This document shows positions 25,891 to 35,023 of a DNA stretch of 64,000 nucleotides, in pieces. The position numbers and the translations under genes were made by a program. The stretch comes from an uncultured Clostridia bacterium. GTDB lineage: Bacteria; Bacillota; Clostridia; Christensenellales; Pumilibacteraceae. The notes beneath the pieces were generated by a model. It was not told the DNA's origin, made no database searches, and worked only from the letters and a program-made list of their open reading frames with translations. The DNA lies in NCBI GenBank assembly GCA_944372345.1, contig CALVYT010000038.1, forward strand, positions 124,001 to 188,000, in the 5' to 3' direction. Each line of letters begins with the position of its first letter. The first letter of the stretch is position 1.

Positions 25891-27074
25891 CCGTTTCTCA
25901 GCTCAATTCGTATATCTCCGGCGTGTTTGAGGACGAATTCGTGCTTCACGACGTCGTGGTGCGCGGAGAGATATTCGAGCTGAAGGTCATGGGCGCGCGC
26001 ACGTTCTTTACGCTTAAAGAGGGCGGGTGTACGCTGAACTGCGTTTCTTTCGCGCGGATAGGCGGAGAAGCGGGTATGAACGCGGACGTGACTGGTACCG
26101 TCACGTTCTATGCTAAAAGCGGCAGGGTATCATTTGTCGCGGAAAGTCTGCGCGTTGCGGGAGAGGGGGAACTGCTCCTCGAGCTCAAGAAACTGAAAGA
26201 GAAGCTCGAAGCAGAAGGACTGTTCGCGAACCGTCCCGCGCTGCCCGCCGTGATACGCAAAGCCGCGGTAGTCACGAGCGAATACGGAGCGGTAATCCAC
26301 GACATCCTTTCCGTTTGCGGCGAAAGCGACCCGGCGATAAACATATGTGTCTGCGACGTCAGAGTGCAGGGTACGGACAGCGCGGAAGCGATAGCGCGCG
26401 GTATAGCCGACGTGAACGAATACGTCTTGGACGCCGACGTGATCGTCGTTGCGAGGGGCGGCGGTTCCGCGTCCGATCTTCAGCCGTATAATACGGAGAT
26501 CGTGGCGCGCGCCGTGGCGTCCAGCCGTATCCCCGTGATAAGCGCGGTGGGGCATGAAACGGATTATACGCTCTGCGATCTGTGCGCATCCGCGCGGGCG
26601 GGCACTCCGTCCATCGCCGCGGCGATGATATGCGCGCCGTGGGCGGAGCGGACCGCACGCGTGCTCGACGCTGCGAAAGCGCTTGTGCGCGGCGTCGAAA
26701 ACATATATTCAGAACAAAAACACGGTATTTTATATAGTGCTATGCGTGTCATATCACTCGGAGAGCGCCTTACGGAGCGCAGAACGTCGTATGTCAAGGG
26801 TCTGCTTGCGAAAATAAGCGCGTTGGCGGACGCCGCATTATCAAGGCGCAGAGAGCGTCTTGCGGCGGTCGGAGCCGCGCTCGAAAAGCTGGATCCGCTG
26901 AAAATTTTGTCGCAGGGATATGCGAAAGTGCTGCGCGGCGGAGAGGAGCTTTGCGGTTCGGACGGGCTTTCGGCGGGCGACGAAGTGACGGTCGTTATGC
27001 GCGACGGCAGATTCACCGCGCGGGTGACGAAAACGGAGGTCGGAAATGACGGACGGAAAGATAGAAGAGCTTGA
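25875..27074 (+). CDS. xseA: Exodeoxyribonuclease VII large subunit
   Basis: Catalytic subunit of the single-strand-specific exonuclease VII. The 399 residues start with the OB domain ([29 protein letters not shown]) and continue with the nuclease domain: [15 protein letters not shown], the [15 protein letters not shown] motif and the [14 protein letters not shown] motif, then the helical C-terminal region that binds XseB. Conserved active-site blocks are all present. The ATG lies inside folD. Confidence 0.97.
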   Translation: MQRRLTVSQLNSYISGVFEDEFVLHDVVVRGEIFELKVMGARTFFTLKEGGCTLNCVSFARIGGEAGMNADVTGTVTFYAKSGRVSFVAESLRVAGEGELLLELKKLKEKLEAEGLFANRPALPAVIRKAAVVTSEYGAVIHDILSVCGESDPAINICVCDVRVQGTDSAEAIARGIADVNEYVLDADVIVVARGGGSASDLQPYNTEIVARAVASSRIPVISAVGHETDYTLCDLCASARAGTPSIAAAMICAPWAERTARVLDAAKALVRGVENIYSEQKHGILYSAMRVISLGERLTERRTSYVKGLLAKISALADAALSRRRERLAAVGAALEKLDPLKILSQGYAKVLRGGEELCGSDGLSAGDEVTVVMRDGRFTARVTKTEVGNDGRKDRRA

Positions 27075-27258
27075 AAAGATAGTTGCGGAACTCGAGCGCG
27101 AAGGAACGACGCTCGAACGCGGAATGGAGCTGTTTGAAAAGGGCATCGCGCTGACGCGCGAATGTCTGGACGAGCTCGGCAGGAGCAAGGGCAGGATAAC
27201 CGAGCTGAAAAAACAGATGGACGGTATGCTGGAAACCGCATACGGCGAAGAAGAATGA
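27046..27258 (+). CDS. xseB: Exodeoxyribonuclease VII small subunit
   Basis: Accessory helical-hairpin subunit of exonuclease VII, 70 residues. The family core [20 protein letters not shown] and MELFEKGIALTRECLDEL is clear. It overlaps the xseA end by 29 bases and shares four bases with ispA, so its translation is coupled on both sides. Confidence 0.95.
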   Translation: MTDGKIEELEKIVAELEREGTTLERGMELFEKGIALTRECLDELGRSKGRITELKKQMDGMLETAYGEEE

Positions 27259-28097
27259 ATAACAACGGGTTTGCAAAACAATACGAAAAACTGCGCGAGG
27301 AATGCGAACGCACTCTGGAAGCGGCAATACCCGACGGCGTGCCGGAAAAGCTGCAGAAGAGCATGAGATACAGTCTGCTCGGGGGCGGCAAGCGGTTGCG
27401 CCCGGCGCTCTATCTTGCCGTGATACGTTCTTACGGCGAAGAGCCGTCGGACGAGGATCGCAAGACCGCCGCCGCGATAGAGTGCATCCACTCCTATTCG
27501 CTCGTCCATGACGATCTTCCCGCTATGGATAACGACGATCTTCGACGCGGCAGACCTTCCAACCACAAGGCGTTCGGTGAGGCGACCGCGCTGCTGGCAG
27601 GCGATGCGCTGCTCAATCTCGCGTTTGAACTGCTTTCGGGCTGCGCGTGCGCGGACGCGAGGTACGCCCGTATAATGAAGCTGATCGCGGAGCGGTCGGG
27701 CGCGCTCGGTATGATAGCCGGACAGGCTATCGAGTTCGATGCCGATCTTGCCGCCGCGGGCGAGAGCGAGTTTTCGGGGATAGCGCGGTTAAAAACCGGA
27801 AAACTGATCGAAGCTGCGGTGCTCGGCGGCTGTATCGCCGCGCGCAAAGAGCGCGAAATAGGCGCGTGGACGGAATATTCGGAAAATTTCGGCAGGGCGT
27901 TTCAGCTCCGTGACGATATGCTGGACGTCGGAGGCGGGGAAAGATCTCTTGCCTCCGTGCTCGGCGACGGAGCGGAAGCCGAACTCGAAGCGCTTTGCCG
28001 TGCGGCTCTTTCCGCATTGGAAAAGACGGGCGGAGATACGGAGTTTTTGCGCGGACTGACGAAGTCGGTCTTGCTGCGCTCTTCGGACGGATTGTAA
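27255..28097 (+). CDS. ispA: Polyprenyl synthetase (farnesyl diphosphate synthase type)
   Basis: Chain-elongating prenyltransferase producing farnesyl diphosphate for UppS and other pathways. ATG at 27255 overlaps the xseB stop. The 280 residues have GGGKRLRPALYL, the first Asp-rich motif HDDLPAMDNDDLRRGRPSNH, GDALLNLAFELL, and the second motif FQLRDDMLDVGG near residue 215. The DDxxxxD spacing of the first motif fits a bacterial type II farnesyl synthase. The next gene starts within its stop (TAATG). Confidence 0.95.
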   Translation: MNNNGFAKQYEKLREECERTLEAAIPDGVPEKLQKSMRYSLLGGGKRLRPALYLAVIRSYGEEPSDEDRKTAAAIECIHSYSLVHDDLPAMDNDDLRRGRPSNHKAFGEATALLAGDALLNLAFELLSGCACADARYARIMKLIAERSGALGMIAGQAIEFDADLAAAGESEFSGIARLKTGKLIEAAVLGGCIAARKEREIGAWTEYSENFGRAFQLRDDMLDVGGGERSLASVLGDGAEAELEALCRAALSALEKTGGDTEFLRGLTKSVLLRSSDGL

Positions 28098-29923
28098 TGG
28101 CATATCTTGAAAGAGTAAATTCTCCCGCGGATCTCAAAAAACTCGACATTTCCGAACTGAAAAAATATGCGGAAGAGGTGCGGGAGTATATAGTAAAGGT
28201 CGTCGGCAAAAACGGCGGGCATCTTGCGTCCAATCTCGGGGCGGTGGACCTCACCGTCGCCATGCATTACGTTTTCGACTGCCCGCGCGACAAATTCATT
28301 TTCGACGTCGGTCACCAGTCGTATACGCATAAGATAATAACCGGCAGGCGGGACGCTTTTGCCGGGCTGCGGACGGACGGCGGCATAAGCGGATTCGAGA
28401 ATATGTCCGAGAGCGGGTACGACGCGTTCACGACGGGGCACAGCAGCACCTCGCTTTCCGCGGGGCTGGGCATAGCGAGGGCGCGAGATCTCGCGGGGGA
28501 AAAGTTCGACGTGGTCGCCGTTATCGGCGACGGAGCATTCACGGGCGGAATGACGTATGAGGCGCTTAACGACATAGGCGCGTCGCAGACCCGTATGCTG
28601 ATCATTCTGAACGACAATGCGATGTCCATCTCCCGTAACGTGGGGGCTATTTCGTCGTATTTCAAAAAACTGCGGCTCAGCCGCAGATACAAGGTGCTGA
28701 AAACCAAGTTCAAACGCGGCATAGACGGAATCCCGCTGCTCGGTCCCGCGCTCGTGCGCTTTACGGAAAGGGCCAAGAACGCCGTTAAAAAGCAGGTGAT
28801 CCCCGCGCGTATGTTCGAGCAGCTCGGGATCAGGTATTACGGCGCGTTCGACGGGCACGACATCGGGGAACTCGTTTATATCCTCGAACAGATAAAGAAC
28901 GTGAGCGCGCCCGTGCTCCTTCACGTCGTGACGCGAAAGGGGAACGGATTTTATGAAGCGGAGCACGATCCCGTCAAATACCACGGAGTGACGGGAGAAA
29001 AGGAAAACATACTGAAATTTTCCGACGTCGCGGGAGAAACGCTCGTGCGTCTCGGAGAAAATGACGAGCGCATCGTCTGCGCGAGCGCGGCTATGATCCC
29101 GAGCACGGGGTTGTCCGCTTTCAGAGAGCGCTTCCCGAAAAGATGCTATGACGTCGGTATCGCCGAACAGCACGCCGTAACGATGTGCGCCGGGCTTGCC
29201 GCGTCGGGATATAAGCCGTATCTTGCCGTATATTCGACGTTTTTACAGCGCGGATTCGATCAGATATTGCACGACGTGGGTATAAACGGGCTTCCCGTGC
29301 GTTTTCTGATAGACAGAGCGGGCGCGGTCGGCGCGGACGGCGTTACGCATCAGGGACTTTTCGATCTCGGATATCTTTCCGCGGTGCCCGGAATGTGCGT
29401 TATGGCTCCGCGGTGCGGGAACGAACTGCGCAAGATGATAGAATGGTCGGCGGGATATTCGCAGGGACCCGTCGCGATCAGATATCCGAAAGGTTATGCG
29501 GAATCGGCGGAAACGGAAACGGCGGACATAGAATACGGCAAGTGGGAGGAACTCTCCCGTTCGGACAACGGCGTATGCATCATAGCAGTCGGTCCGAATA
29601 TGATAGAGCTTGCCCGAGGGATAGACTGCCGCCTGATCAACGCGCGTTTCGTCAAGCCGCTCGATACGGATATGCTGCGCAGCGTGGCGGGTAATGGCAA
29701 CCTCGTCGTGACGCTGGAAGAGAACGTCGTGCGCGGCGGATTCGGGGAGAGCGTGCTCGATCGGCTGAACGTGATCGGAGCGGAGTGCGAGGTCGTCAAC
29801 CTCGGTTTCGAGGATAAATTCTGCGACGCGCGCACGGTTTCCGCGGCTTTTGCGGGCAGCGGACTGACGGCGGAGCGGCTTCGCGGTATCGTTTCCCGCT
29901 TTCTTTCGTCCAAACAAAAGTAA
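28097..29923 (+). CDS. dxs: 1-deoxy-D-xylulose-5-phosphate synthase
   Basis: Thiamine diphosphate enzyme that starts the MEP pathway from pyruvate and glyceraldehyde 3-phosphate. ATG at 28097 overlaps the ispA stop. The 608 residues show GKNGGHLASNLGAVDLTVA, the ThDP motif GDGAFTGGMTYEALND, the catalytic Glu region DVGIAEQHAVTMCAGLA near residue 365 and DRAGAVGADGVTHQG. The terminal domain (from about 480) includes VVTLEENVVRGGFG. The tlyA gene that usually follows is absent. Confidence 0.97.
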   Translation: MAYLERVNSPADLKKLDISELKKYAEEVREYIVKVVGKNGGHLASNLGAVDLTVAMHYVFDCPRDKFIFDVGHQSYTHKIITGRRDAFAGLRTDGGISGFENMSESGYDAFTTGHSSTSLSAGLGIARARDLAGEKFDVVAVIGDGAFTGGMTYEALNDIGASQTRMLIILNDNAMSISRNVGAISSYFKKLRLSRRYKVLKTKFKRGIDGIPLLGPALVRFTERAKNAVKKQVIPARMFEQLGIRYYGAFDGHDIGELVYILEQIKNVSAPVLLHVVTRKGNGFYEAEHDPVKYHGVTGEKENILKFSDVAGETLVRLGENDERIVCASAAMIPSTGLSAFRERFPKRCYDVGIAEQHAVTMCAGLAASGYKPYLAVYSTFLQRGFDQILHDVGINGLPVRFLIDRAGAVGADGVTHQGLFDLGYLSAVPGMCVMAPRCGNELRKMIEWSAGYSQGPVAIRYPKGYAESAETETADIEYGKWEELSRSDNGVCIIAVGPNMIELARGIDCRLINARFVKPLDTDMLRSVAGNGNLVVTLEENVVRGGFGESVLDRLNVIGAECEVVNLGFEDKFCDARTVSAAFAGSGLTAERLRGIVSRFLSSKQK

Positions 29924-29951
29924 AAATCACGCAAAAAGTCGGGATAAAATC

Positions 29952-29980
29952 TTGCATAAATATGAATTTTAGTGTATAAT
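29952..29980 (+). promoter_or_regulatory. Sigma-A promoter of nadK, giving a leaderless mRNA
   Basis: TTGCAT (29952-29957) and a perfect TATAAT (29975-29980) with a 17-base spacer sit in an AT-rich gap. Six bases (CTTACT) then lead straight to ATG at 29987, the same geometry as the pepQ promoter. Confidence 0.8.
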
Positions 29981-29986
29981 CTTACT

Positions 29987-30820
29987 ATGCTCGTTGGAAT
30001 ATACGCAAATCCCGACAGGGACATAGGGCTCGGCTTTACCCGTAAACTGATACGGCGCCTTTCGGAAAGGAACGTCGGTTTTGTCGTTCACGATTCCGTT
30101 TCCGACAAACTCGACGGCGTGCGTTTTTTCGGCAGCGACTGCGATCCGCGTCCCGACGTCATACTTTCGCTCGGCGGCGACGGCACCATACTTTCGGCGA
30201 TAAATTTTGCCGCGCCCGCGGGTATTCCCGTTATGGGGGTGAATCTCGGCGGAATGGGATTTCTGACCGCCGTGACGGCGGACGAAAATGCGATAGACGA
30301 CGTTGTAAAAATGCTTGTTGACGGAGCGTACTCGGTCGGAGAGCGTTCCATGCTGTCCGTGACGGTCGGCGGCAAAACGTATATCGCGCTCAATGAGATG
30401 GTTTTTTATAAAGGCAGTCTCGGCAAAACGGTCAATATGGAAGTACGGGTGGGCGGCTCTCACGTCGCGCAATACAAAGCCGACGGTTTCATCGTCAGTA
30501 CGCCGACGGGTTCGACGGCGTGGGCGCTGTCGGCAGGAGGCCCTATCATATGTCCGGACGTGCCCTGTCTGCTGCTTATTCCGATGAACTGTCATCAGCT
30601 GTCCGCACGTCCCGTTATCGCTGGTGACGTAGATCCGGTGACCGTACTCGGCGGAGGTCCGGGCAGTATAATAGCGGACGGCAACGTGATAGCCGAAAAC
30701 GCGGAGGGAATGACGGTTCGGCTCTCCGAGTGCAAGGCAAAACTCGTAACGCACGACGGGTTTGATTTTTACGGAAGGCTTACACGTAAACTCGGACTCG
30801 CAAAATGGGAGGGGAGATAA
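29987..30820 (+). CDS. nadK: NAD kinase
   Basis: ATP (or polyphosphate)-dependent kinase forming NADP. I start at ATG 29987; a GTG 15 bases earlier overlaps the -10 box. The 277 residues have the diagnostic ILSLGGDGTILSAI, GVNLGGMGFLT and ADGFIVSTPTGSTAWALSAGGP. No ribosome-binding site precedes the start. The gene begins the nadK-argR-recN unit and overlaps argR as TAATG. Confidence 0.95.
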   Translation: MLVGIYANPDRDIGLGFTRKLIRRLSERNVGFVVHDSVSDKLDGVRFFGSDCDPRPDVILSLGGDGTILSAINFAAPAGIPVMGVNLGGMGFLTAVTADENAIDDVVKMLVDGAYSVGERSMLSVTVGGKTYIALNEMVFYKGSLGKTVNMEVRVGGSHVAQYKADGFIVSTPTGSTAWALSAGGPIICPDVPCLLLIPMNCHQLSARPVIAGDVDPVTVLGGGPGSIIADGNVIAENAEGMTVRLSECKAKLVTHDGFDFYGRLTRKLGLAKWEGR

Positions 30821-31266
30821 TGGCGAGAAATGCAAGGCATTTCAAAATACTCGAAATAATAGAAGAAAAGCCGATCGAAACGCAGGAAGAGCTCGCGTCG
30901 GCGCTTGTTGCGGCGGGCTACAACGTCACGCAGGCAACGGTTTCGCGCGACATAAAGGAACTCGGACTGATCAAGATCAACGACGGCGGCAGGCAGAGGT
31001 ATGTGCGCGAGGGCGGGAAAGAGAAGAACTTTCTTTCCAATATCGCCAATATCTACCGCAACGCCGTGCTGTCCATAACGTCGGCGCAGAATATCGTTAT
31101 AATCAAGACAGTTCCGGGCGGAGCGTCCACCGTCGGAATGAATATCGACAGAATGGACGAGCCGGAGATACTCGGCTGCGTGGCGGGCGACGATACCGTG
31201 CTCGCCGTGACGCGAACGACGTCTGCCGCCGAAAGAATGGCGCACAGACTGCGGGAGATGCTCTGA
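30820..31266 (+). CDS. argR: Arginine repressor ArgR
   Basis: Arginine-responsive DNA-binding protein, 148 residues. ATG at 30820 follows GGGAGGGGA and overlaps the nadK stop. The winged-helix domain has ETQEELASALVAAGYNVTQA then TVSRDIKELGLIKI; the C-terminal hexamerisation and arginine-binding domain has VGMNIDRM and ILGCVAGDDTVLAVTR. The place between nadK and recN is standard for Firmicutes, so the adjacency does not say which genes it controls. Confidence 0.96.
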   Translation: MARNARHFKILEIIEEKPIETQEELASALVAAGYNVTQATVSRDIKELGLIKINDGGRQRYVREGGKEKNFLSNIANIYRNAVLSITSAQNIVIIKTVPGGASTVGMNIDRMDEPEILGCVAGDDTVLAVTRTTSAAERMAHRLREML

Positions 31267-31267
31267 T

Positions 31268-32983
31268 ATGCTCGAACGCATAACGATAAGCAATCTTGCT
31301 CTCGTGCGCGACGCGGAGCTGGAATTTTCGGATAAACTCAACGTGCTCAGCGGTGAAACGGGCGCGGGAAAGTCCATAGTCGTGGACGCGCTCATGCTGC
31401 TGCTCGGCGGCAAATACGACAAGACAATGCTCAGTTACGGCGCCGACGGCGGGTATGTCGAAGGCGTTTTCGGTTTTTCGTCACCCGAAAAAGCCGCTTT
31501 TCTCGGCGAGTACGGCATAGACGCGGAGGACGGAATGGTCGTGCTCCGCAAGTTCAATGCGGACGGCAAAAACGACGTGCGTATCAACGGGCGCAGTTAT
31601 ACCGTCAGAATGCTCCGCGAGATAATGGGGCGGTTCGTCGATATATGCGGACAGAACGAGTATCAGATACTCGGCAACAAAAGCGAGCACGCCGCAATGC
31701 TCGATTCCTACATAGGCGCGCCCGCGGACGAGCTGATCTCGGCGCTGTCGGACAGATATTCGGAATATATGCAGACGCGTAAACGCGCGGAACGGCTCGG
31801 GAATGCGGAACAGCGTTTGCAGCGCATCGATATGCTGACTTATCAGATAAACGAGATCGAGAGCGCGGCTGTTCGCGAGGGCGAAGAGGACGAGCTGCTC
31901 GATTTCCGCACGCGCGCGATGCATTCGGAGAAGATAAAATACGCTCTGGACGGAGCGGAAAGCGCACTGTCGGGAGAGAACGGCGCGCTCGACAAATTAT
32001 ACGAAGCGCAGCGGTCCTTGTCGTCGGTGACCGGACTTTCGGACGCTTACGGAGAGATAGGCGAGCGGCTCGGCAGTCTTGCCGTCGAAGCGGAGGATAT
32101 TGCGCAGACGGTCCGCGGACTGCTCTCCGACGTGGATTTTGACGAAGCGGATCTTGAAAAAGCGGAAAGCCGCATCGCGCAGCTGCGCTCGCTGCGCAGA
32201 AAATACGGCGATCTCGAAACGCTTTCGGACAGGCTCGCCCGTATGAACGAAGAGCTTGCCGAGCTTTCGGCGGGCGACGAAGAATATGAAAGACTGCGAG
32301 CGGAGGAGAAAAGACTGCTCGGCGAATGCCGCGCGCTTTGCGAAAAACTTTCTTCGCTCAGGCGGGATAAGGCGATGGATCTCGAGCGGGACGTAAAAGC
32401 GGAACTCGGCGGACTGGGAATGGAGAACGCGGAATTCAAAATGGCGTTCGCGCCGCTGCCGCCCGAGGACGGGTTCGAGGGCGCGTTCGGTCCGCGCGGA
32501 GCCGACGACGTGGAATTTTTACTGTCGCCGAATCCCGGACAGCCGCTGCTGCCGCTTGCGAAGATAATTTCGGGCGGCGAAATGTCGAGATTTATGCTCG
32601 CTCTAAAAGTGGTATCCGGTCGCTACGGCGGCGTGGAGACCATGATATTCGACGAAATAGACACAGGTATCAGCGGGCGAACGGGACTGGAAGTCGCGGA
32701 AAAACTTGCCGATATTTCACGGACGAATCAGGTTTTTTGCGTAACTCATCTGCCGCAGATCGCGTCTATGGCGGACGTGCAGTATTTTATAGAAAAGACT
32801 ACCGACGGCTTTACGACGAGCACCTGCGTGCGCAAACTCGATCGAGAGGGGATGATAGACGAAATAACGCGTTTGTCGGGCGCGGGAGGCGTAAGCGCGA
32901 ATGCGCGTAAAGCGGCGGAAGAACTCAAAAAATGGAGCGACGACTATAAAGCGGGAGCCGCTGCCGTGGATAAACGCCGATAA
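31268..32983 (+). CDS. recN: DNA repair protein RecN
   Basis: SMC-like ATPase acting early in double-strand break repair. The 571 residues have the Walker A block NVLSGETGAGKSIVVDAL near residue 30, two central coiled-coil regions (about 150-370) rich in Glu/Arg/Leu, the signature ISGGEMSRFMLALK, the Walker B METMIFDEIDTGISG and the FCVTHLPQIASMAD switch near the end. Full length. ATG at 31268 starts two bases after argR. Confidence 0.97.
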   Translation: MLERITISNLALVRDAELEFSDKLNVLSGETGAGKSIVVDALMLLLGGKYDKTMLSYGADGGYVEGVFGFSSPEKAAFLGEYGIDAEDGMVVLRKFNADGKNDVRINGRSYTVRMLREIMGRFVDICGQNEYQILGNKSEHAAMLDSYIGAPADELISALSDRYSEYMQTRKRAERLGNAEQRLQRIDMLTYQINEIESAAVREGEEDELLDFRTRAMHSEKIKYALDGAESALSGENGALDKLYEAQRSLSSVTGLSDAYGEIGERLGSLAVEAEDIAQTVRGLLSDVDFDEADLEKAESRIAQLRSLRRKYGDLETLSDRLARMNEELAELSAGDEEYERLRAEEKRLLGECRALCEKLSSLRRDKAMDLERDVKAELGGLGMENAEFKMAFAPLPPEDGFEGAFGPRGADDVEFLLSPNPGQPLLPLAKIISGGEMSRFMLALKVVSGRYGGVETMIFDEIDTGISGRTGLEVAEKLADISRTNQVFCVTHLPQIASMADVQYFIEKTTDGFTTSTCVRKLDREGMIDEITRLSGAGGVSANARKAAEELKKWSDDYKAGAAAVDKRR

Positions 32984-32990
32984 ATTTACC

Positions 32991-33150
32991 GATAATAGCG
33001 TAAACGGCAGGGTTTTTGTATATTATAACGTCGCGATGATTTTTCGATAACTGCGGAAGGCCGGTAGTCTTTGCATATAACGGCAAACGGCGGCAAATTT
33101 CCGGATAACTGCATAAACGATGGGTATTCTTGCATATAACGGCAGGTTTT
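32991..33150 (+). repeat. Three degenerate direct repeats of about 56 bases
   Basis: Units begin with GATAA at 32991, 33046 and 33104 and follow the pattern GATAACTGC, AAACG, GGGTATTC, TTGCATATAACGGCA. The last 15-mer is exact in units 2 and 3 (33071-33085 and 33130-33144), and unit 1 has a diverged TTGTATATTATAACG. AACGGCAGG-TTTTTG also recurs at the start and the end. No similar copies were noticed elsewhere in the window. Confidence 0.65.
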
Positions 33151-33205
33151 TGCCCGTGAAAGGTGCGGATCGGAGCTGTTGTTTCGATTTTGCGGCCGAT
33201 ATGTG

Positions 33206-33240
33206 CCGCCCGCCGAATACGATATTCGGCGGGCGGTTTT
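33206..33240 (+). terminator. Intrinsic terminator of the nadK-argR-recN unit
   Basis: A perfect 14-base-pair stem, CCGCCCGCCGAATA (33206-33219) with its complement (33223-33236) around loop CGA, is followed by TTTTAT. Confidence 0.9.
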
Positions 33241-33353
33241 ATACGATATATTCGGCGAAGTGATTTCTGCGCTGTCACGGACGGATCTGCGGAGCGGTTG
33301 AAAAAATTTCCTTTTAAGACGCGGAATACGGACGGCGGCGCGGCGGCATTACT

Positions 33354-34283
33354 ATGAATATGGGGTCTGTCGTGCTGAAAAGCGTTGCCGCCGTTGCGGC
33401 GGCGATCGTCATATTCACCGTTATGCCGTCTTCGCGGGTGGACGCGGAGGCGGCGGATCTGCGCGTATATCTCGGAGGTTACGTTGTCAATATCGAACTG
33501 TATTCGGACGGACCTGCGGTGAGTGCGGCGGAAAAACTTTCTCGCAGCCGCAATCGGGAGAATACAGCGCTCACGGCGGGGGCGCGCGGAAGCATTGACG
33601 GGAACGGAACGCTTGCCGGAAGGTGCGGCAAATGCGGACAGGCGAACGGTGAAAACGCCGCTTATTCTTCCGCCGTGCGAAAGGATCCCCAAATATCTTT
33701 CAAAGACGGGCTTTCCGGGCTCGGGACAGTCACGTTCGAGTTGTCTGACGGCACATACCGCGCTCTCGGGCACGCGATAGCGGGCGATGACGGGAAAGAT
33801 TACGCCGCCGCATACGGATATATCTACGAGGCGGCCGTAATAGGCGCGAAACTGCCGTCCGAAGCGGGGGCGGGGCGGCTTATCGGAAAACGTGCAGAAA
33901 ACGAGCCCGTGGGGAATGTATTGGAAAACGACATATTCGGGCTGAGAGGAGAGCTGTTCCGCGCGGCAAAGGGCGAGGAGTGCGAAGTACTGCGCCACGA
34001 CGAGGTGAAACTCGGCAAAGCCGTGATATATTCCACGGTAGGACGGGAAAAATGCGCGTATGACATAGAGATAGTCAAGGCGAGCCGGAAAAACGCGCCG
34101 TCTGAAAAGGGAATGGTCATAAAAGTGACGGACGAAGAACTGCTGCGCACGACGGGCGGCATCTTGCAGGGGATGAGCGGCAGCCCCATTGTGCAGGACG
34201 GTAAGCTCGCGGGTGCGATAACTCACGTTTTTACGGGAGATCCGACCCGCGGATACGGCGTTTTTGCCGAGTGGATGCTGTAA
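33354..34283 (+). CDS. spoIVB: SpoIVB-like sporulation serine peptidase (family S55) lacking the PDZ domain
   Basis: Secreted forespore protease that signals sigma-K activation in Bacillus. The 309 residues open with one hydrophobic anchor (8-24). The S55 domain runs from about residue 105: SGLGTVTFE, the catalytic His140 in YRALGHAI, Asp260 in VIKVTDEELL and Ser275 in LQGMSGSPIVQ, with His-Asp-Ser spacings close to those of Bacillus SpoIVB (His236, Asp363, Ser378). The PDZ domain that normally precedes this region is missing; only about 70 polar residues with a CGKC pair remain. The neighbour recN is conserved, but spo0A does not follow. ATG at 33354; a second ATG at 33360 is possible. Confidence 0.88.
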   Translation: MNMGSVVLKSVAAVAAAIVIFTVMPSSRVDAEAADLRVYLGGYVVNIELYSDGPAVSAAEKLSRSRNRENTALTAGARGSIDGNGTLAGRCGKCGQANGENAAYSSAVRKDPQISFKDGLSGLGTVTFELSDGTYRALGHAIAGDDGKDYAAAYGYIYEAAVIGAKLPSEAGAGRLIGKRAENEPVGNVLENDIFGLRGELFRAAKGEECEVLRHDEVKLGKAVIYSTVGREKCAYDIEIVKASRKNAPSEKGMVIKVTDEELLRTTGGILQGMSGSPIVQDGKLAGAITHVFTGDPTRGYGVFAEWML

Positions 34284-34352
34284 TATATACTATTACAGAC
34301 ATAATACATCAATAAAATGCATAAAAATCGCCAATAACGCATATTTTGCAAT

Positions 34353-34961
34353 ATGGCGTCGTTAAATGCGAAATATTATTTTACGGCAAAGTCAGACGAA
34401 CTTCGGCAGTTTATCCGTGCCAGAGCGGGCAGACTCGTATATTTCGCCTGTTTTCTCGTGCTCGGGCTCGTTATGGGCGTGCTGTCGTCGCTGAAACCGA
34501 CGGACGCGCAGGAGGCTCTGGACAGCGTGAACGGAGGTATGTACGGTATGATAACGCAGGCGTCGTATGCCGGATACATATTTCCGTTGCTCCTGTTTAC
34601 GGCTTTGTCGATGTGCGTTATGTGTTTCGTCGGCAGATACGCGTATTCTCTCGTCGTCACGACGGGATTCACGGTGGTAATGGGATTTTTCCAGGGGGCT
34701 ACGACGGTGCTCGTGGTGAGGTCGTTCGGCGTGCTTGCGCTCCCGCTTGCCGTAGTATACGCGCTGCTGTCCGTCGCCACGGACATTATTTATTTCGCGC
34801 TGTTCGCCGTGCTTGCCGATATAGCGTCGGAAAAGCGTAAATACGGCTGTTCGACGCCGTTTCTCGCCGTTATGAAAACGGCAGTCTACGCGCTTGTGCC
34901 CGCAGTCATTGCGGTCATAGTCAAATCTTTGCTTACCATGCTGCTGTCATTCTTTCTCTGA
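34353..34961 (+). CDS. Polytopic membrane protein, possibly SpoIIM-like
   Basis: Not firmly recognised. The 202-residue product has a basic N-terminus and about five or six hydrophobic segments: FACFLVLGLVMGVLSSL, YIFPLLLFTALSMCVMCF, SLVVTTGFTVVMGFFQGA, LPLAVVYALLSVATDIIYFA and a C-terminal pair. Size, topology and the location among sporulation genes resemble stage II sporulation protein M, which works in engulfment, but no diagnostic motif is certain. ATG at 34353 has no Shine-Dalgarno. It lies between spoIVB and a carboxypeptidase gene. Confidence 0.5.
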   Translation: MASLNAKYYFTAKSDELRQFIRARAGRLVYFACFLVLGLVMGVLSSLKPTDAQEALDSVNGGMYGMITQASYAGYIFPLLLFTALSMCVMCFVGRYAYSLVVTTGFTVVMGFFQGATTVLVVRSFGVLALPLAVVYALLSVATDIIYFALFAVLADIASEKRKYGCSTPFLAVMKTAVYALVPAVIAVIVKSLLTMLLSFFL

Positions 34962-34985
34962 CGCGTCTGATTTACATAAATTTAC

Positions 34986-35020
34986 GCCTCCCGCGCATAA
35001 TGTGCGTGGAGGCACTTTTT
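34986..35020 (+). promoter_or_regulatory. Terminator-like hairpin whose 3' arm holds the ribosome site of the next gene
   Basis: A 12-base-pair stem with one bulged T runs from GCCTCCCGCGCA (34986-34997) to TGTGCGTGGAGGC (35001-35013), followed by ACTTTTTT. The GGAGG at 35008-35012, eleven bases before ATG 35024, is paired with GCCTCC of the left arm. A possible promoter, TTTACA (34971-34976) and CATAAT (34996-35001) with a 19-base spacer, would start RNA inside the hairpin and leave the ribosome site free. Confidence 0.65.
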
Positions 35021-35023
35021 TAT

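Larger units (their letters stand above)
32984..33353 (+). other. Non-coding region between recN and spoIVB
   Basis: The 370 bases carry no family-like protein frame. They hold a degenerate three-fold direct repeat (about 32991-33150), the recN terminator (33206-33240) and an AT-rich stretch before spoIVB in which I cannot assign a promoter with confidence. Confidence 0.6.
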
